Of a stretch of DNA of 44,634 nt, positions 26,177 through 33,729 are shown in pieces. Under the pieces are notes generated by a model that was not told where the DNA came from, made no database searches, and worked only from the letters and a program-made list of their open reading frames with translations. Position numbers and translations under genes: made by a program. Position 1 is the stretch's first letter. Each line of letters begins with the position of its first letter. Source of the DNA: an uncultured Clostridia bacterium (GTDB lineage Bacteria > Bacillota > Clostridia > Lachnospirales > Lachnospiraceae); assembly GCA_947167565.1 (NCBI GenBank), contig CAMVIN010000005.1, positions 1-44,634 on the forward strand. Direction: 5' to 3'.

Positions 26177-27133
26177 TTGGCTAAGTATGTCGGAAAGAAA
26201 ACATTACACGCAGTCTTGATTCTGATTGTAGCAACTGTCTGTATTTTCGCAATGGTAAAAGCGTCCGGTCTTGATCCCGTGCTGGCAACCCAGCAGGGAG
26301 GACGGATTTCCGAGGAGGTCTTACAGGCAAAGATGGAGAGATACGGGCTGAACCGCCCTCTTCCTCTCCAATACGCGTACTGGTTGAAAAATGTGGTAGT
26401 CGGGAATTTTGGAGAGAGCGTAAAATATAAGGTGCCAGTAGCGTCGCTGCTCAGCGAAAGTCTTCCGGTGACACTGGGGCTCGTACTTGTCAGTTTTCTG
26501 GTATCACAGTTGATTGCGATTTCGCTTGGTGTGGTCGCAGCGGTATATAAGGGAAAAATTGCGGACCGGCTGATTTCGGTACTGACAGTTTTGTTCTTCT
26601 CTGTACCGGTATTTTTCCTCGGTCTTCTCTCCATTGTGGTTATTTCAAAATATTTTCCGGGATATTCGTATACCGGAACGACAGATGGGCTGGGGCAGTA
26701 TTTACAGAGAATTGCCGTGCCGGTCGCTGTCATTGCAACACATGAGATTGCGCTGGTGACCAAAATCACGCGCTCGGCCATGATTAAGCAGCTCTCATCA
26801 GATTATGTTCTGGCGCTGAAAGCAAGGGGCGTTCCCAAGAGAGTTATCATTCTCAGGCACGCTTTGAAAAATTCCCTGATACCGATTATAACAATTGCCG
26901 GCATTCAGTTCGGTGCGTTGATTGTAGGTGGTGTCATGGTAGAAAATCTGTTCTCGTTGAATGGTATCGGGCGACTGATGGTTCAGTGTGTAACAGTAGG
27001 AGATGTAGCGGTGGTGCAGGGAATTGCGCTGATTATTATTATCGCATTTCTCCTTGCAAATCTTGCAGTTGACACGTTGTATGCAGTGATTGATCCTCGT
27101 GTAAGGATTCAGGAAGGAGCGGCAAATGCGTAA
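26177..27133 (+). CDS. ABC transporter permease, OppB/DppB type
   Basis: About 318 residues. It begins YVGKKTLHAVLILIVATVCIF, a typical first transmembrane helix, and has about six helices in total. The EAA loop is visible as YVLALKARGVPKRVIILRHALKNSLIPIIT. TTG 26177 is chosen because AAAGGAG ends 9 bases upstream; the GTG at 26168 overlaps that site. It overlaps the next gene by 8 bases, so the two permeases are translationally coupled. Confidence 0.93.
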   Translation: MAKYVGKKTLHAVLILIVATVCIFAMVKASGLDPVLATQQGGRISEEVLQAKMERYGLNRPLPLQYAYWLKNVVVGNFGESVKYKVPVASLLSESLPVTLGLVLVSFLVSQLIAISLGVVAAVYKGKIADRLISVLTVLFFSVPVFFLGLLSIVVISKYFPGYSYTGTTDGLGQYLQRIAVPVAVIATHEIALVTKITRSAMIKQLSSDYVLALKARGVPKRVIILRHALKNSLIPIITIAGIQFGALIVGGVMVENLFSLNGIGRLMVQCVTVGDVAVVQGIALIIIIAFLLANLAVDTLYAVIDPRVRIQEGAANA

Positions 27134-28052
27134 AAGATATATAACTCCACTCATGATTATCTCGGCAATTTTTTTACTGGTCATTGTACTGGCAACTCTT
27201 TTTGCAGGGAGAGTTGCCCCACATGATCCGGATGCGCTGGATTTGGTAAATAAGTTATCCGGCTCAAGCGGTGCGCATATTTTTGGGACTGACAAGGTCG
27301 GAAGGGATATTTTTTCAAGGGTTTTGTATGGCGGAAGAACAACGATGCTCAGCGCATTCGCGGTAGTTATTATATCGGTTGTCATCGGTGTGCCACTGGG
27401 ACTTATCACGGGATATTACGGTGGGATTTTTGATAAAATTATTACAAGTGTCTGGAATGTCATTCTCTCGTTTCCATCGATTCTTCTTGCCTTTACTCTT
27501 ATGACTGTTGTGGGAAAGGGGGTTACTGCGGGAATAATAGCACTCGGTGTTGTCTACACGCCGATGATTTCCAGACTCACAAGGTCGCTCACGCTGGTTG
27601 AGAAAAACAAAACTTATGTAGAGGCGGAGAGGGTGCTTGGCGCCAGTGATACAAGAATTCTGTATTTTCATATTTTGCCGAATTGTATTGTGACTATTGT
27701 GGCAGAACTTACCTTGGACCTTGCTTATGCGATTCTTGACCTTGCGGGTTTGAGTTTCCTGGGTCTTGGGGTTCAGCCACCACAGTCAGACTGGGGCTTT
27801 ATGTTGTCTGACGCGCAGCAGTTTATTACGACAGCGCCGCTGCAGGCAATTGTACCGGGCATTCTCATTGTTGTATCTGTGGTGTCTCTCAATGTGCTGA
27901 GCACGGAAATTACGGATGCCATTGAGTCGAGAGGAAAGGTGTCAAATGCAGCTACGTCCTCGACCGAAAAGAACGAGAAAAAAGGTATTGGTAATTTTGT
28001 GACACGGTATATTTTACATAGCGTTGTTCCGCAACGCATTTCTAATCGTTAA
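27126..28052 (+). CDS. ABC transporter permease, OppC/DppC type
   Basis: 308 residues. The N-terminal helix (LMIISAIFLLVIVLATLFAG) is followed by the OppC N-loop with HIFGTDKVGRDIFSRVLYGGR, five further helices and the EAA loop TYVEAERVLGASDTRILYFHILPN. It partners the preceding permease. The C-terminal 40 residues are unusually long and basic or polar (TSSTEKNEKKG...) for the family, but no frameshift is visible. Confidence 0.93.
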   Translation: MRKRYITPLMIISAIFLLVIVLATLFAGRVAPHDPDALDLVNKLSGSSGAHIFGTDKVGRDIFSRVLYGGRTTMLSAFAVVIISVVIGVPLGLITGYYGGIFDKIITSVWNVILSFPSILLAFTLMTVVGKGVTAGIIALGVVYTPMISRLTRSLTLVEKNKTYVEAERVLGASDTRILYFHILPNCIVTIVAELTLDLAYAILDLAGLSFLGLGVQPPQSDWGFMLSDAQQFITTAPLQAIVPGILIVVSVVSLNVLSTEITDAIESRGKVSNAATSSTEKNEKKGIGNFVTRYILHSVVPQRISNR

Positions 28053-28076
28053 AATGATTCAGGGGAAGGTGATGGA

Positions 28077-28865
28077 ATGGAACCTGTCTTGGAAATAAAA
28101 AATTTGAAAACTGCGATACGAACGCCTGACGGTAAGCGGGAAATCGTGAAAGGAATAAATTTGGAACTGGAAAAGGGTGAGATTCACGGGATTGTCGGAG
28201 AGAGTGGGAGTGGTAAGACATTTACAGCAAAATCCATTCTGCGGCTTCACGATGAGTCCGAGGTTGAGTATGAAGGCGGCATCCTGTATGAGGGAGTCAA
28301 TCTTTTGGAACTTCCGGAAAAAGAGATGGAAAAATACCGGGAAAAGGAAATTTCTTATGTATTTCAAAATCCGGCAACTTCCTTTGACAGTCTGTATACC
28401 ATCGGGGCACAGATAGAAGAGACTCTGCGTTACGTGGCGGGACTCGGGAAAAAAGAGGCAAAAAATAGAACGATTGAATTGCTTGAAAGTGTGGGGGTGA
28501 CACCGGCGTCAGAAAAGGTGAAACAGTATCCTCATGAGTTCAGTGGCGGTATGCTTCAGAGAAGCATGATTGCGCTTGCCATCGCCTGCAATCCAAAGAT
28601 TCTGATTGCGGATGAGGCGACGACGGCACTGGATGTCACCATGCAGGCAAAGGTACTTCACCTCTTTAAAGAACTTCGTGACGAGAGAGAATTGTCTGTC
28701 CTCTGCATTACCCATGATATGGGAGTGGTAGCGGAAATCTGTGATACTGTGACGGTCATGTATGACGGCGAGGTGGTGGAGAGCGGTAATGTGCGCGATA
28801 TTTTTGACCGCCCGAAACACCCGTACACGAAAAAACTGTTGGAGAGTTTTCGCGAACTGTCATGA
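28077..28865 (+). CDS. ABC transporter ATP-binding protein, OppD/DppD type
   Basis: 262 residues. Walker A is GESGSGKTFTAKS, the signature motif FSGGMLQRS, Walker B ILIADEATTALD, and the H-loop CITHDMG. It is shorter than typical OppD (about 320), lacking the usual C-terminal oligopeptide domain, including the cysteines found in some members. RBS GGGGAAGGTG precedes the ATG. It acts with the following ATPase gene as a heterodimer. Confidence 0.92.
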   Translation: MEPVLEIKNLKTAIRTPDGKREIVKGINLELEKGEIHGIVGESGSGKTFTAKSILRLHDESEVEYEGGILYEGVNLLELPEKEMEKYREKEISYVFQNPATSFDSLYTIGAQIEETLRYVAGLGKKEAKNRTIELLESVGVTPASEKVKQYPHEFSGGMLQRSMIALAIACNPKILIADEATTALDVTMQAKVLHLFKELRDERELSVLCITHDMGVVAEICDTVTVMYDGEVVESGNVRDIFDRPKHPYTKKLLESFRELS

Positions 28866-28904
28866 TTTTTTTGACCGAAAACCATAAAAAGGAGTGATGT
28901 GGTC

Positions 28905-29663
28905 ATGTCATTATTGGAAGTAAAAGATTTTTCTGTATCGTATAAGCCGAAGAAAAAAGTTGTACATCATGTTTCATTGACAGTGGAGGACTCGGATATA
29001 TTAGGTGTTGTCGGAGAGAGCGGGAGTGGCAAGACTACGTTGACAAAGGGAATTCTCTCGCAACTCCGCTTTACCGAGGGGGAAGTGAAAATTGAGGGTA
29101 AACCGACAAAGTCTCTCTCCAGAAAAGAGTTGTCAAAAAATATACAGATGATATTTCAGAATCCTGCCGGCTCTTTTAACGCCCAGTATAAAATAGAGAC
29201 CTCTCTGCGGGAGGTTGCAAAAATTCACAAGATAAATCGTGAGGATTACGAGAAAAGACTGGCGGCTTTGTTGGAAAAGACGGCTCTTGATTCGGAACTT
29301 CTTGAGCGGTATCCTTCTCAGCTCAGCGGTGGTCAGCTGCAGCGCTTTGCCATTTGCCGGGCGCTTCTTATCCAGCCCAAATTACTGATTGCCGATGAGG
29401 CAGTCTCGGCTCTCGATGTTTCGATTCGCGGGGAGATTCTGAAACTGCTTTTGAAACTGCACGAAGAACTGGGCATTGGAATTATTTTTATTTCCCATGA
29501 CTTAAATGTCGTCCACCGCATTTGTAACAAGGTGGTCGTGTTGTATCACGGGGAAATTGTAGAGGCGGGGGACACGAAAAAAATCTATCAGAATCCGCAG
29601 CATGAGTACACAAAAATTCTGTTAAATTCTAAGACAAAGACGCACCCGGATGAGGTGAGGTAA
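28905..29663 (+). CDS. ABC transporter ATP-binding protein, OppF/DppF type
   Basis: About 252 residues. It shows Walker A GESGSGKTTLTKG, Q-loop IQMIFQNPAGSF, signature LSGGQLQRF, Walker B LLIADEAVSALD and H-loop FISHDLN. ATG 28905 has AAGGAG upstream; GTG 28899 is an alternative two codons longer. The usual C-terminal extension of DppF is absent. This is the last gene of the importer operon; a terminator follows about 50 bp later. Confidence 0.92.
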   Translation: MSLLEVKDFSVSYKPKKKVVHHVSLTVEDSDILGVVGESGSGKTTLTKGILSQLRFTEGEVKIEGKPTKSLSRKELSKNIQMIFQNPAGSFNAQYKIETSLREVAKIHKINREDYEKRLAALLEKTALDSELLERYPSQLSGGQLQRFAICRALLIQPKLLIADEAVSALDVSIRGEILKLLLKLHEELGIGIIFISHDLNVVHRICNKVVVLYHGEIVEAGDTKKIYQNPQHEYTKILLNSKTKTHPDEVR

Positions 29664-29713
29664 AATTTGCAGCAGCATAAGAGTTATATTAGTTATAACC
29701 GTATGTAGTAAAA

Positions 29714-29755
29714 ACGGACAGAAGTTTAAATTTATTAAGTTCTGTCTGTTTTTTT
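29714..29755 (+). terminator. terminator of the importer operon
   Basis: ACGGACAGAA (29714-29723) pairs with TTCTGTCTGT (29740-29749), with one G-U pair, followed by TTTTTTT. Confidence 0.9.
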
Positions 29756-29854
29756 CATTAATATGTACTGGGGATTTTTATTGTGGCGAAATTTGTCGCC
29801 TTATGTTATAATCAGTTTGCTGCCGACTCTTTCCAGCAGGAAGGAGGTGAAGTC

Positions 29855-29944
29855 TTGGAAGTAGTACACACACTTTTTATCTCCATCGTGGCATCTGTAA
29901 TTGCTTATTACATATGCAAATGGCTGGATGGCGATGATAAATAG
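29855..29944 (+). CDS. Fst/par-like type I toxin (29 aa)
   Basis: A TTG start follows a perfect AAGGAGGTGA at good spacing. The product has one hydrophobic helix (FISIVASVIAYYI, about 8-20) and the charged end CKWLDGDDK, which closely resembles the membrane toxins of the Fst/par family (those end in WLD plus Asp/Lys residues). An extended -10 (TGTTATAAT, about 29804-29812) is upstream and a hairpin terminator at 29988-30019 lies downstream. On the opposite strand a convergent RNA starts near 30054 and ends in the same hairpin, as in pAD1 par. Overexpression would be expected to damage the membrane; that is inferred from the family. Confidence 0.75.
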   Translation: MEVVHTLFISIVASVIAYYICKWLDGDDK

Positions 29945-29987
29945 GTAGCAGCAGCCTAAAGCGGAGAAGCTCACCGTAACGAGCAAG

Positions 29988-30019
29988 AAAACCCCCAGAG
30001 TTCCAGCTCTGAGGGTTTT
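29988..30019. terminator. shared bidirectional terminator of the Fst-like toxin and its antisense RNA
   Basis: AAAACCCCCAGAG, loop TTCCAG, CTCTGAGGGTTTT: A-tract on one side and T-tract on the other, between two convergent promoters. Confidence 0.88.
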
Positions 30020-30054
30020 CGTTATTGCCTTGAAAGCAATACACACTTTTAACA
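29988..30054 (-). ncRNA. antitoxin RNA of the Fst-like locus
   Basis: Predicted minus-strand RNA of about 65 nt running from the promoter at 30061-30089 to the bidirectional hairpin, about the length of pAD1 RNA II. The block ACACACTTTT at 30041-30050 (plus-strand reading) also occurs at 29868-29877 within the toxin's first codons, giving a second region of complementarity, as with the direct repeats of par. Its 3' end is complementary to the toxin mRNA terminator. Confidence 0.65.
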
Positions 30055-30060
30055 TCTTTA

Positions 30061-30089
30061 ATTCTAAACTCTTTCAGAACTTTTGTCAA
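30061..30089 (-). promoter_or_regulatory. antitoxin RNA promoter
   Basis: Minus-strand TTGACA (30084-30089), 17-bp spacer, TAGAAT (30061-30066). Strong and constitutive in appearance, as expected for an antitoxin RNA. Confidence 0.8.
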
Positions 30090-30143
30090 CAGTCAATTGA
30101 AGCCATTCAACAATATATAAGATGTAATATAAAAATTATATAT

Positions 30144-30183
30144 AATTCAAAAAAACTATGCCGGTGCATAGTTTTTTTGAATT
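30144..30183. terminator. 40-bp palindromic terminator upstream of the second binding protein
   Basis: Arms of 18 bp (AATTC, seven As, CTATGC and its complement) around the loop CGGT, with T-tracts on both strands. It separates the toxin locus from the promoter of the next gene (TGGACA 30183-30188, 18-bp spacer, TATAAT 30207-30212). Confidence 0.9.
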
Positions 30184-30288
30184 GGACAAATAAAATGTGC
30201 CTGCCTTATAATGTCGTTGAATCGATTCGGAAAACATATTGCAAACATGCCGGCACAGTTCATGCCGGAAACGGAGGTAGAAATTGAT

Positions 30289-31938
30289 ATGAGAAAGAGA
30301 ACAGGAAAAAGAGTAAAGTCAATTATTGCAGGGATATTAACACTGTCGCTTGTGTTTTTGGGTGGATGTGGAGAAAATAATGTGGCAAAAGAGAGTTCGG
30401 CAAGTCAGGGTGGAGTGGTTGCAAATGATGATACACTGAAAAGTGCGGTGGGGGCTATGACGGATTTATCCGTTGTTGACCCGATTATCGGATATAATGA
30501 TGAGACGGATATGATACTAAACAGTATTGTTGAAGGGTTGTTTTATTATGATACAGAGGGGAATGTCAAGCCTCGTCTGGTAAAGGATTATGAGCAGAAG
30601 GATCAGACGACGTATGTTTATCAGATTCGCGATGATGTGAAATTTTCAGACGGTACGGAACTCACCGCGGACGATGTTGTGTTTTCATTGGAGCGGCATC
30701 GTGATTCTTCAAATGCCTCTCTGCTTGCCTGGATGTTTGACAGCGTGGATACGATTGAAAAGACCGGGGATTATGAAGTGACCGTAAAATTAAAACAACC
30801 GGCTCCAATGTGGCAGAATTCGCTGTGTACGCCGGCAGGAAATGTCATCAGCAAAAAATACTATGAAGAGCATAAAGATGGTTTTGGTACAGCGAAAGGC
30901 GGGATTCTCGGTTCGGGTCCATACACGATTACCAAGTGGGAGACAAACTCGGAAATTGACATGGAATACAATGAGGACTACTGGGATAAGGACAGTGCTC
31001 CGGAATTCAAAAAGTTAGTGTACAAGGTGATTCCGGACTCATCGGTGGTGAAACTGGCATTGGAGTCAGGTGAGATTGATTATACCGAAAATATTTCTAT
31101 TGAGGGAGCAAAGGAACTGGAGAACAATGATAAGGTCGATGTACATCCGATTGATACGTTGTGGGATTTGTTCCTATCCTTTAACAATGCAAAAGAACCA
31201 TTTGGAGACAAAAATGTGAGAAAGGCTGTTGCGTATGCTATTGACAAAACGGCAATACGTGATTCGGTATGGGGTGAAAAATATGCTGAGGTTGCCAAGA
31301 GTCTTCAATTCAGTGATGAGATTGTAGTGACACAAAAGGAATTGTGGGGAGATTATTTTGATACGATTGAACCTTATGAGCATGATTTGGAAAAGGCAAA
31401 AAAATATCTGGCAGAGTCGTCTGCTCCGGATGGGTTTGACGCGACTCTTGCCTACGATTCCGGCAATGCGCAGTATGAGGCGGTAGCGCTGGCGATTCAG
31501 CAGAATCTGGCGGAAATCGGCATCAATATCACGCTGCAGGCTTCGACGTCATCGGAAATCAATAATTACCGCTACGGCGGACCGGAAGAACACGCCAAGT
31601 ATGATTTAATGCTGACATTGTGGGGCTCGGATTATCCGGATCCGGTGGGAACGGTTGTGCCGATGTTTTACTCAACCGCAAATATTGAGGGCGGTTCCAA
31701 CTGGACGGAATATGTAAGTCAGGATTATGATAAATTTATTGATGCGGCAGCTGTGGCAAAGACGCCGGAGGACAGGGTAGAACAACTGAAAAAGGCGCTG
31801 GATGTACTGGCAGATGACATCCCTTCTATCCCGATTGTCAATAACTATAATACGATAGCGACAAGTAGCAGGATTGAGTATCCGGTATCTTCGCTGGGAT
31901 TGTATAATACGGATTTCAGAAAAGCCAAAAAGAAATAA
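30289..31938 (+). CDS. orphan family 5 substrate-binding lipoprotein
   Basis: About 549 residues. The lipobox is FLGGCGE (Cys near 25). Long blocks are shared with the binding protein at 24481, for example VKLKQP, DGTELTADDVVFSLERH and WGSDYPDPVG; by eye roughly half the residues agree. It has its own promoter (30183-30212) and no permease or ATPase genes attached, so it probably feeds the same importer with a different ligand range. ATG 30289 has GGAGG in front; an upstream in-frame ATG at 30211 overlaps the promoter -10. No MET-box-like site was found upstream. Confidence 0.92.
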   Translation: MRKRTGKRVKSIIAGILTLSLVFLGGCGENNVAKESSASQGGVVANDDTLKSAVGAMTDLSVVDPIIGYNDETDMILNSIVEGLFYYDTEGNVKPRLVKDYEQKDQTTYVYQIRDDVKFSDGTELTADDVVFSLERHRDSSNASLLAWMFDSVDTIEKTGDYEVTVKLKQPAPMWQNSLCTPAGNVISKKYYEEHKDGFGTAKGGILGSGPYTITKWETNSEIDMEYNEDYWDKDSAPEFKKLVYKVIPDSSVVKLALESGEIDYTENISIEGAKELENNDKVDVHPIDTLWDLFLSFNNAKEPFGDKNVRKAVAYAIDKTAIRDSVWGEKYAEVAKSLQFSDEIVVTQKELWGDYFDTIEPYEHDLEKAKKYLAESSAPDGFDATLAYDSGNAQYEAVALAIQQNLAEIGINITLQASTSSEINNYRYGGPEEHAKYDLMLTLWGSDYPDPVGTVVPMFYSTANIEGGSNWTEYVSQDYDKFIDAAAVAKTPEDRVEQLKKALDVLADDIPSIPIVNNYNTIATSSRIEYPVSSLGLYNTDFRKAKKK

Positions 31939-31947
31939 AATAATCTA

Positions 31948-31976
31948 TTGCATTATGTCCTATAAGGTGGTAATCT
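31948..31976 (+). promoter_or_regulatory. promoter of the Hol_Tox-like toxin
   Basis: TTGCAT (31948-31953), 17-bp spacer, TAATCT (31971-31976). The mRNA has a leader of about 90 nt with several short stems before AGGAGGGAGGTGA and the ATG at 32076. Confidence 0.6.
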
Positions 31977-32075
31977 ATAAGTGTGTGAACACCACGCACT
32001 GAGCGCCTATGACGGGTGGTAGCCTCCCCAACCTGATACCGGCTTGCCGGAATACATAGGAGGGAGGTGACGTTT

Positions 32076-32189
32076 ATGACAGTTTATGAGACTATTATGG
32101 TTGTGTTGAGAGTAATCGGATTATTGATATCGCTCGGCTCACTGTTCATTGCGTTGCTTTCTTTTTTTTACGAGAAGAAGCGAAAATAA
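32076..32189 (+). CDS. Hol_Tox/TxpA-like type I toxin (37 aa)
   Basis: 37 residues: a short start (MTVYETIMVV), one long hydrophobic helix (about 8-31) and a basic end (FFYEKKRK). This pattern is that of small holin-like toxins annotated Hol_Tox and of TxpA. The ribosome site AGGAGGGAGGTGA is very strong, while the leader is structured, consistent with delayed translation. A convergent antisense RNA lies over its 3' region. Toxicity is inferred from the family. Confidence 0.77.
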   Translation: MTVYETIMVVLRVIGLLISLGSLFIALLSFFYEKKRK

Positions 32190-32285
32190 AAATGCCTATC
32201 CTGTCTGAACCCCAGGATAGGCGGTGTCCGTAAGGACAATAAACCACTTGGGGAGCATCCACTTTGGAGTAGGTGCTCTTTATTA
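32190..32285 (-). ncRNA. antisense antitoxin RNA of the Hol_Tox-like locus
   Basis: Predicted minus-strand RNA of about 95 nt starting near 32284 and ending at the hairpin GCCTATCCTG (32194-32203) / CAGGATAGGC (32213-32222). That hairpin is followed on the minus strand by ATTTTTATTTT. It covers the toxin mRNA's 3' untranslated region, the layout of TxpA/RatA and BsrG/SR4. Confidence 0.65.
32253..32282 (+). terminator. plus-strand terminator of the Hol_Tox-like mRNA
   Basis: GAGCA (32253-32257) pairs with TGCTC (32274-32278), with inner CCA/TGG pairing, followed by a T-rich run. Confidence 0.6.
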
Positions 32286-32290
32286 AATAG

Positions 32291-32319
32291 AATATAACAT
32301 TATTTGCACTAAAAATCAA
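32291..32319 (-). promoter_or_regulatory. promoter of the Hol_Tox-like antitoxin RNA
   Basis: Minus-strand TTGATT (32314-32319), 17-bp spacer, TATATT (32291-32296). Confidence 0.7.
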
Positions 32320-32340
32320 TATAATTATTTATTTTTTTAA

Positions 32341-32368
32341 GGTAGAGTTAGAGTCTCTATCTTTTTTT
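32341..32368 (+). terminator. small terminator-like hairpin before the nitrogenase-like promoter
   Basis: GGTAGAG, 7-nt loop, CTCTATC followed by seven Ts. It isolates the nitrogenase-like unit from the toxin locus. Confidence 0.5.
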
Positions 32369-32370
32369 AT

Positions 32371-32440
32371 GTCATAAATTTTTTTTATGACGGTTGATAA
32401 ATTTTATGTATTTTTCAAAAGAAAAGAATTGAGATATAGT
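32371..32440 (+). promoter_or_regulatory. MET-box-like LysR operator and promoter of the nitrogenase-like operon
   Basis: The primary operator is GTCATAA-N7-TTATGAC (32371-32391), a perfect 7+7+7 inverted repeat of the same size as those at 22566 and 37815. The secondary site ATAA-N7-GTAT (32397-32411) starts 26 bp after the operator start, so ATAR cores are 23 bp apart, and it ends at the -35. Promoter TTTTCA (32412-32417), 17-bp spacer, TATAGT (32435-32440). The -35 is weak, as expected if an activator is needed. Confidence 0.72.
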
Positions 32441-32472
32441 ATTATACAGGTTTTGAAAAGGAGATGATACAT

Positions 32473-32802
32473 ATGAGCTATGTAGCGGTAGCGACTCGGG
32501 ATGGAGAAACGGTAAATGCCCATTTTGGAAGGACTCCTTTTTTCTATATCTACGATGTCAGCCAAAAAGAGATACGGTTAGTGGATAGGCGAGATGCTGT
32601 AGAGGCAAGGCAGCAGCAATTCAGTCATAATGAAACGGTTATGAAAAAAATACTGGAATTACTAAAGGATTGTAAAAGTGTCGTTGCAGAGCAAATTGGA
32701 GCAGGTGCAGCAAGAAGCTTGTTGGAAAACGGTCTTAGGGTTTATGAGGCACAAGGATTCATTGATACGGTATTGCGCAGGATGGCATCCGAAACGGATT
32801 GA
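32473..32802 (+). CDS. NifX-like Fe-Mo cofactor-binding domain protein (first copy)
   Basis: 109 residues. YVAVATRDGETVNAHFGRTPFFYIYDV is the start of the NifX/NafY/NifB-C domain (dinitrogenase iron-molybdenum cofactor biosynthesis family). The VxxHFG motif carries the cofactor-contact His. Such domains bind and carry NifB-derived iron-sulfur-carbide clusters in the cytoplasm. ATG 32473 is used because GGAG lies 9 bases upstream; an ATG at 32464 is too close. It is the first gene of the operon and directly precedes the NifB-like gene. Confidence 0.85.
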   Translation: MSYVAVATRDGETVNAHFGRTPFFYIYDVSQKEIRLVDRRDAVEARQQQFSHNETVMKKILELLKDCKSVVAEQIGAGAARSLLENGLRVYEAQGFIDTVLRRMASETD

Positions 32803-32825
32803 TTGCAAGAGTGAGGTGATTGGGA

Positions 32826-33695
32826 TTGAATATAGAAGAACTTTCCCTTTTGCATCCGTGCTTTGCCAGAGGTGAGAAAAACGCCAAAGGAAGAATTCAT
32901 CTTCCGGTCTCACCCGGCTGCAATATCGAGTGCCGGTTTTGCAAGAGGGATTTTAATGATACGGAGCAGGTGCCGGGAGTCGCGTCTTCCCTGCTGACAC
33001 CAAAAGAAGCTGTGGAAGCGGTGGGAAGAGCAAAAGAGGCGTGTCCGGATATTACAGTGGCGGGAATCGCCGGTCCGGGAGATACACTGGCGACAGATTT
33101 TGCTTTGGATACTTTTGAATTAATAAAGAGAGAGCATCCAACGATGGTAAAGTGCATGAGTACGAACGGTCTCATGCTGCCGGACAGAGCAGAGCGTATC
33201 CTGGAAGTGGGAATTGACTCACTGACAGTGACGGTCAACGCTGTGGACCCGGAGATTGAGGCAAAAATAAACGCCGGTATCAACTATCACGGAAAACACT
33301 ATGAAGGGGTAGAGGCTGCCGAAATTTTGATACGAAATCAGTTGGAGGGGATACGACTGATCTCCGAGGGAGGCATAACCGTAAAAGTAAACACGGTATT
33401 AATTCCGGATATCAACGGGGAGCATATTGAGACCGTAGCAAAGACCGTCAGTGAGGCGGGAGCAAAACTCTACAATATCATTCCGCTGATTCCGAGACAT
33501 GAACTGGCGACATATCCGCCGCCAACCTGCGAGCAGATTGACGGTGCCAGACAAAAGGCAGAAAAATATATTGAGGTATTCCGACACTGTATGCACTGCC
33601 GGGCGGATGCTGTCGGAATTCTCGGAGGAGAAGACATTGGAGAGCAGATTTACCTGAAGAGAATACAGGGGGAAACGCCTTTTTCTCACGGTTAA
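32826..33695 (+). CDS. NifB-like radical SAM protein with a missing cluster cysteine
   Basis: 289 residues. NifB builds the Fe8S9C core of nitrogenase cofactors. HPCF (H10), GRIHLPVSPGCN, the radical SAM CxxxCxxC (C32, C36, C39), IAGPGDTLA, KCMSTNGL (C110), VNAVDPEI, VKVNTVLIP and CMHCRADAVG (C255, C258) are all typical. Standard NifB reads CNRKxDCxNExRPGV after the radical SAM site; here it reads CKRDFNDTEQVPGV, so the Cys of DCxNE is absent. No NifX domain is fused at the end; separate copies flank the gene. TTG 32826 has GAGGTG 7 bases upstream. Confidence 0.9.
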   Translation: MNIEELSLLHPCFARGEKNAKGRIHLPVSPGCNIECRFCKRDFNDTEQVPGVASSLLTPKEAVEAVGRAKEACPDITVAGIAGPGDTLATDFALDTFELIKREHPTMVKCMSTNGLMLPDRAERILEVGIDSLTVTVNAVDPEIEAKINAGINYHGKHYEGVEAAEILIRNQLEGIRLISEGGITVKVNTVLIPDINGEHIETVAKTVSEAGAKLYNIIPLIPRHELATYPPPTCEQIDGARQKAEKYIEVFRHCMHCRADAVGILGGEDIGEQIYLKRIQGETPFSHG

Positions 33696-33729
33696 AGTGC
33701 GAAGAGAATTCAGGAAACGGGGGATGACA

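Noticed and set aside
30183-30288. MET-box operator at the second binding-protein promoter
   Set aside because: No ATAR-N7-YTAT site stands 64 bp before the -10; the palindrome there has the opposite orientation (CTAT...ATAG) and T-tracts.
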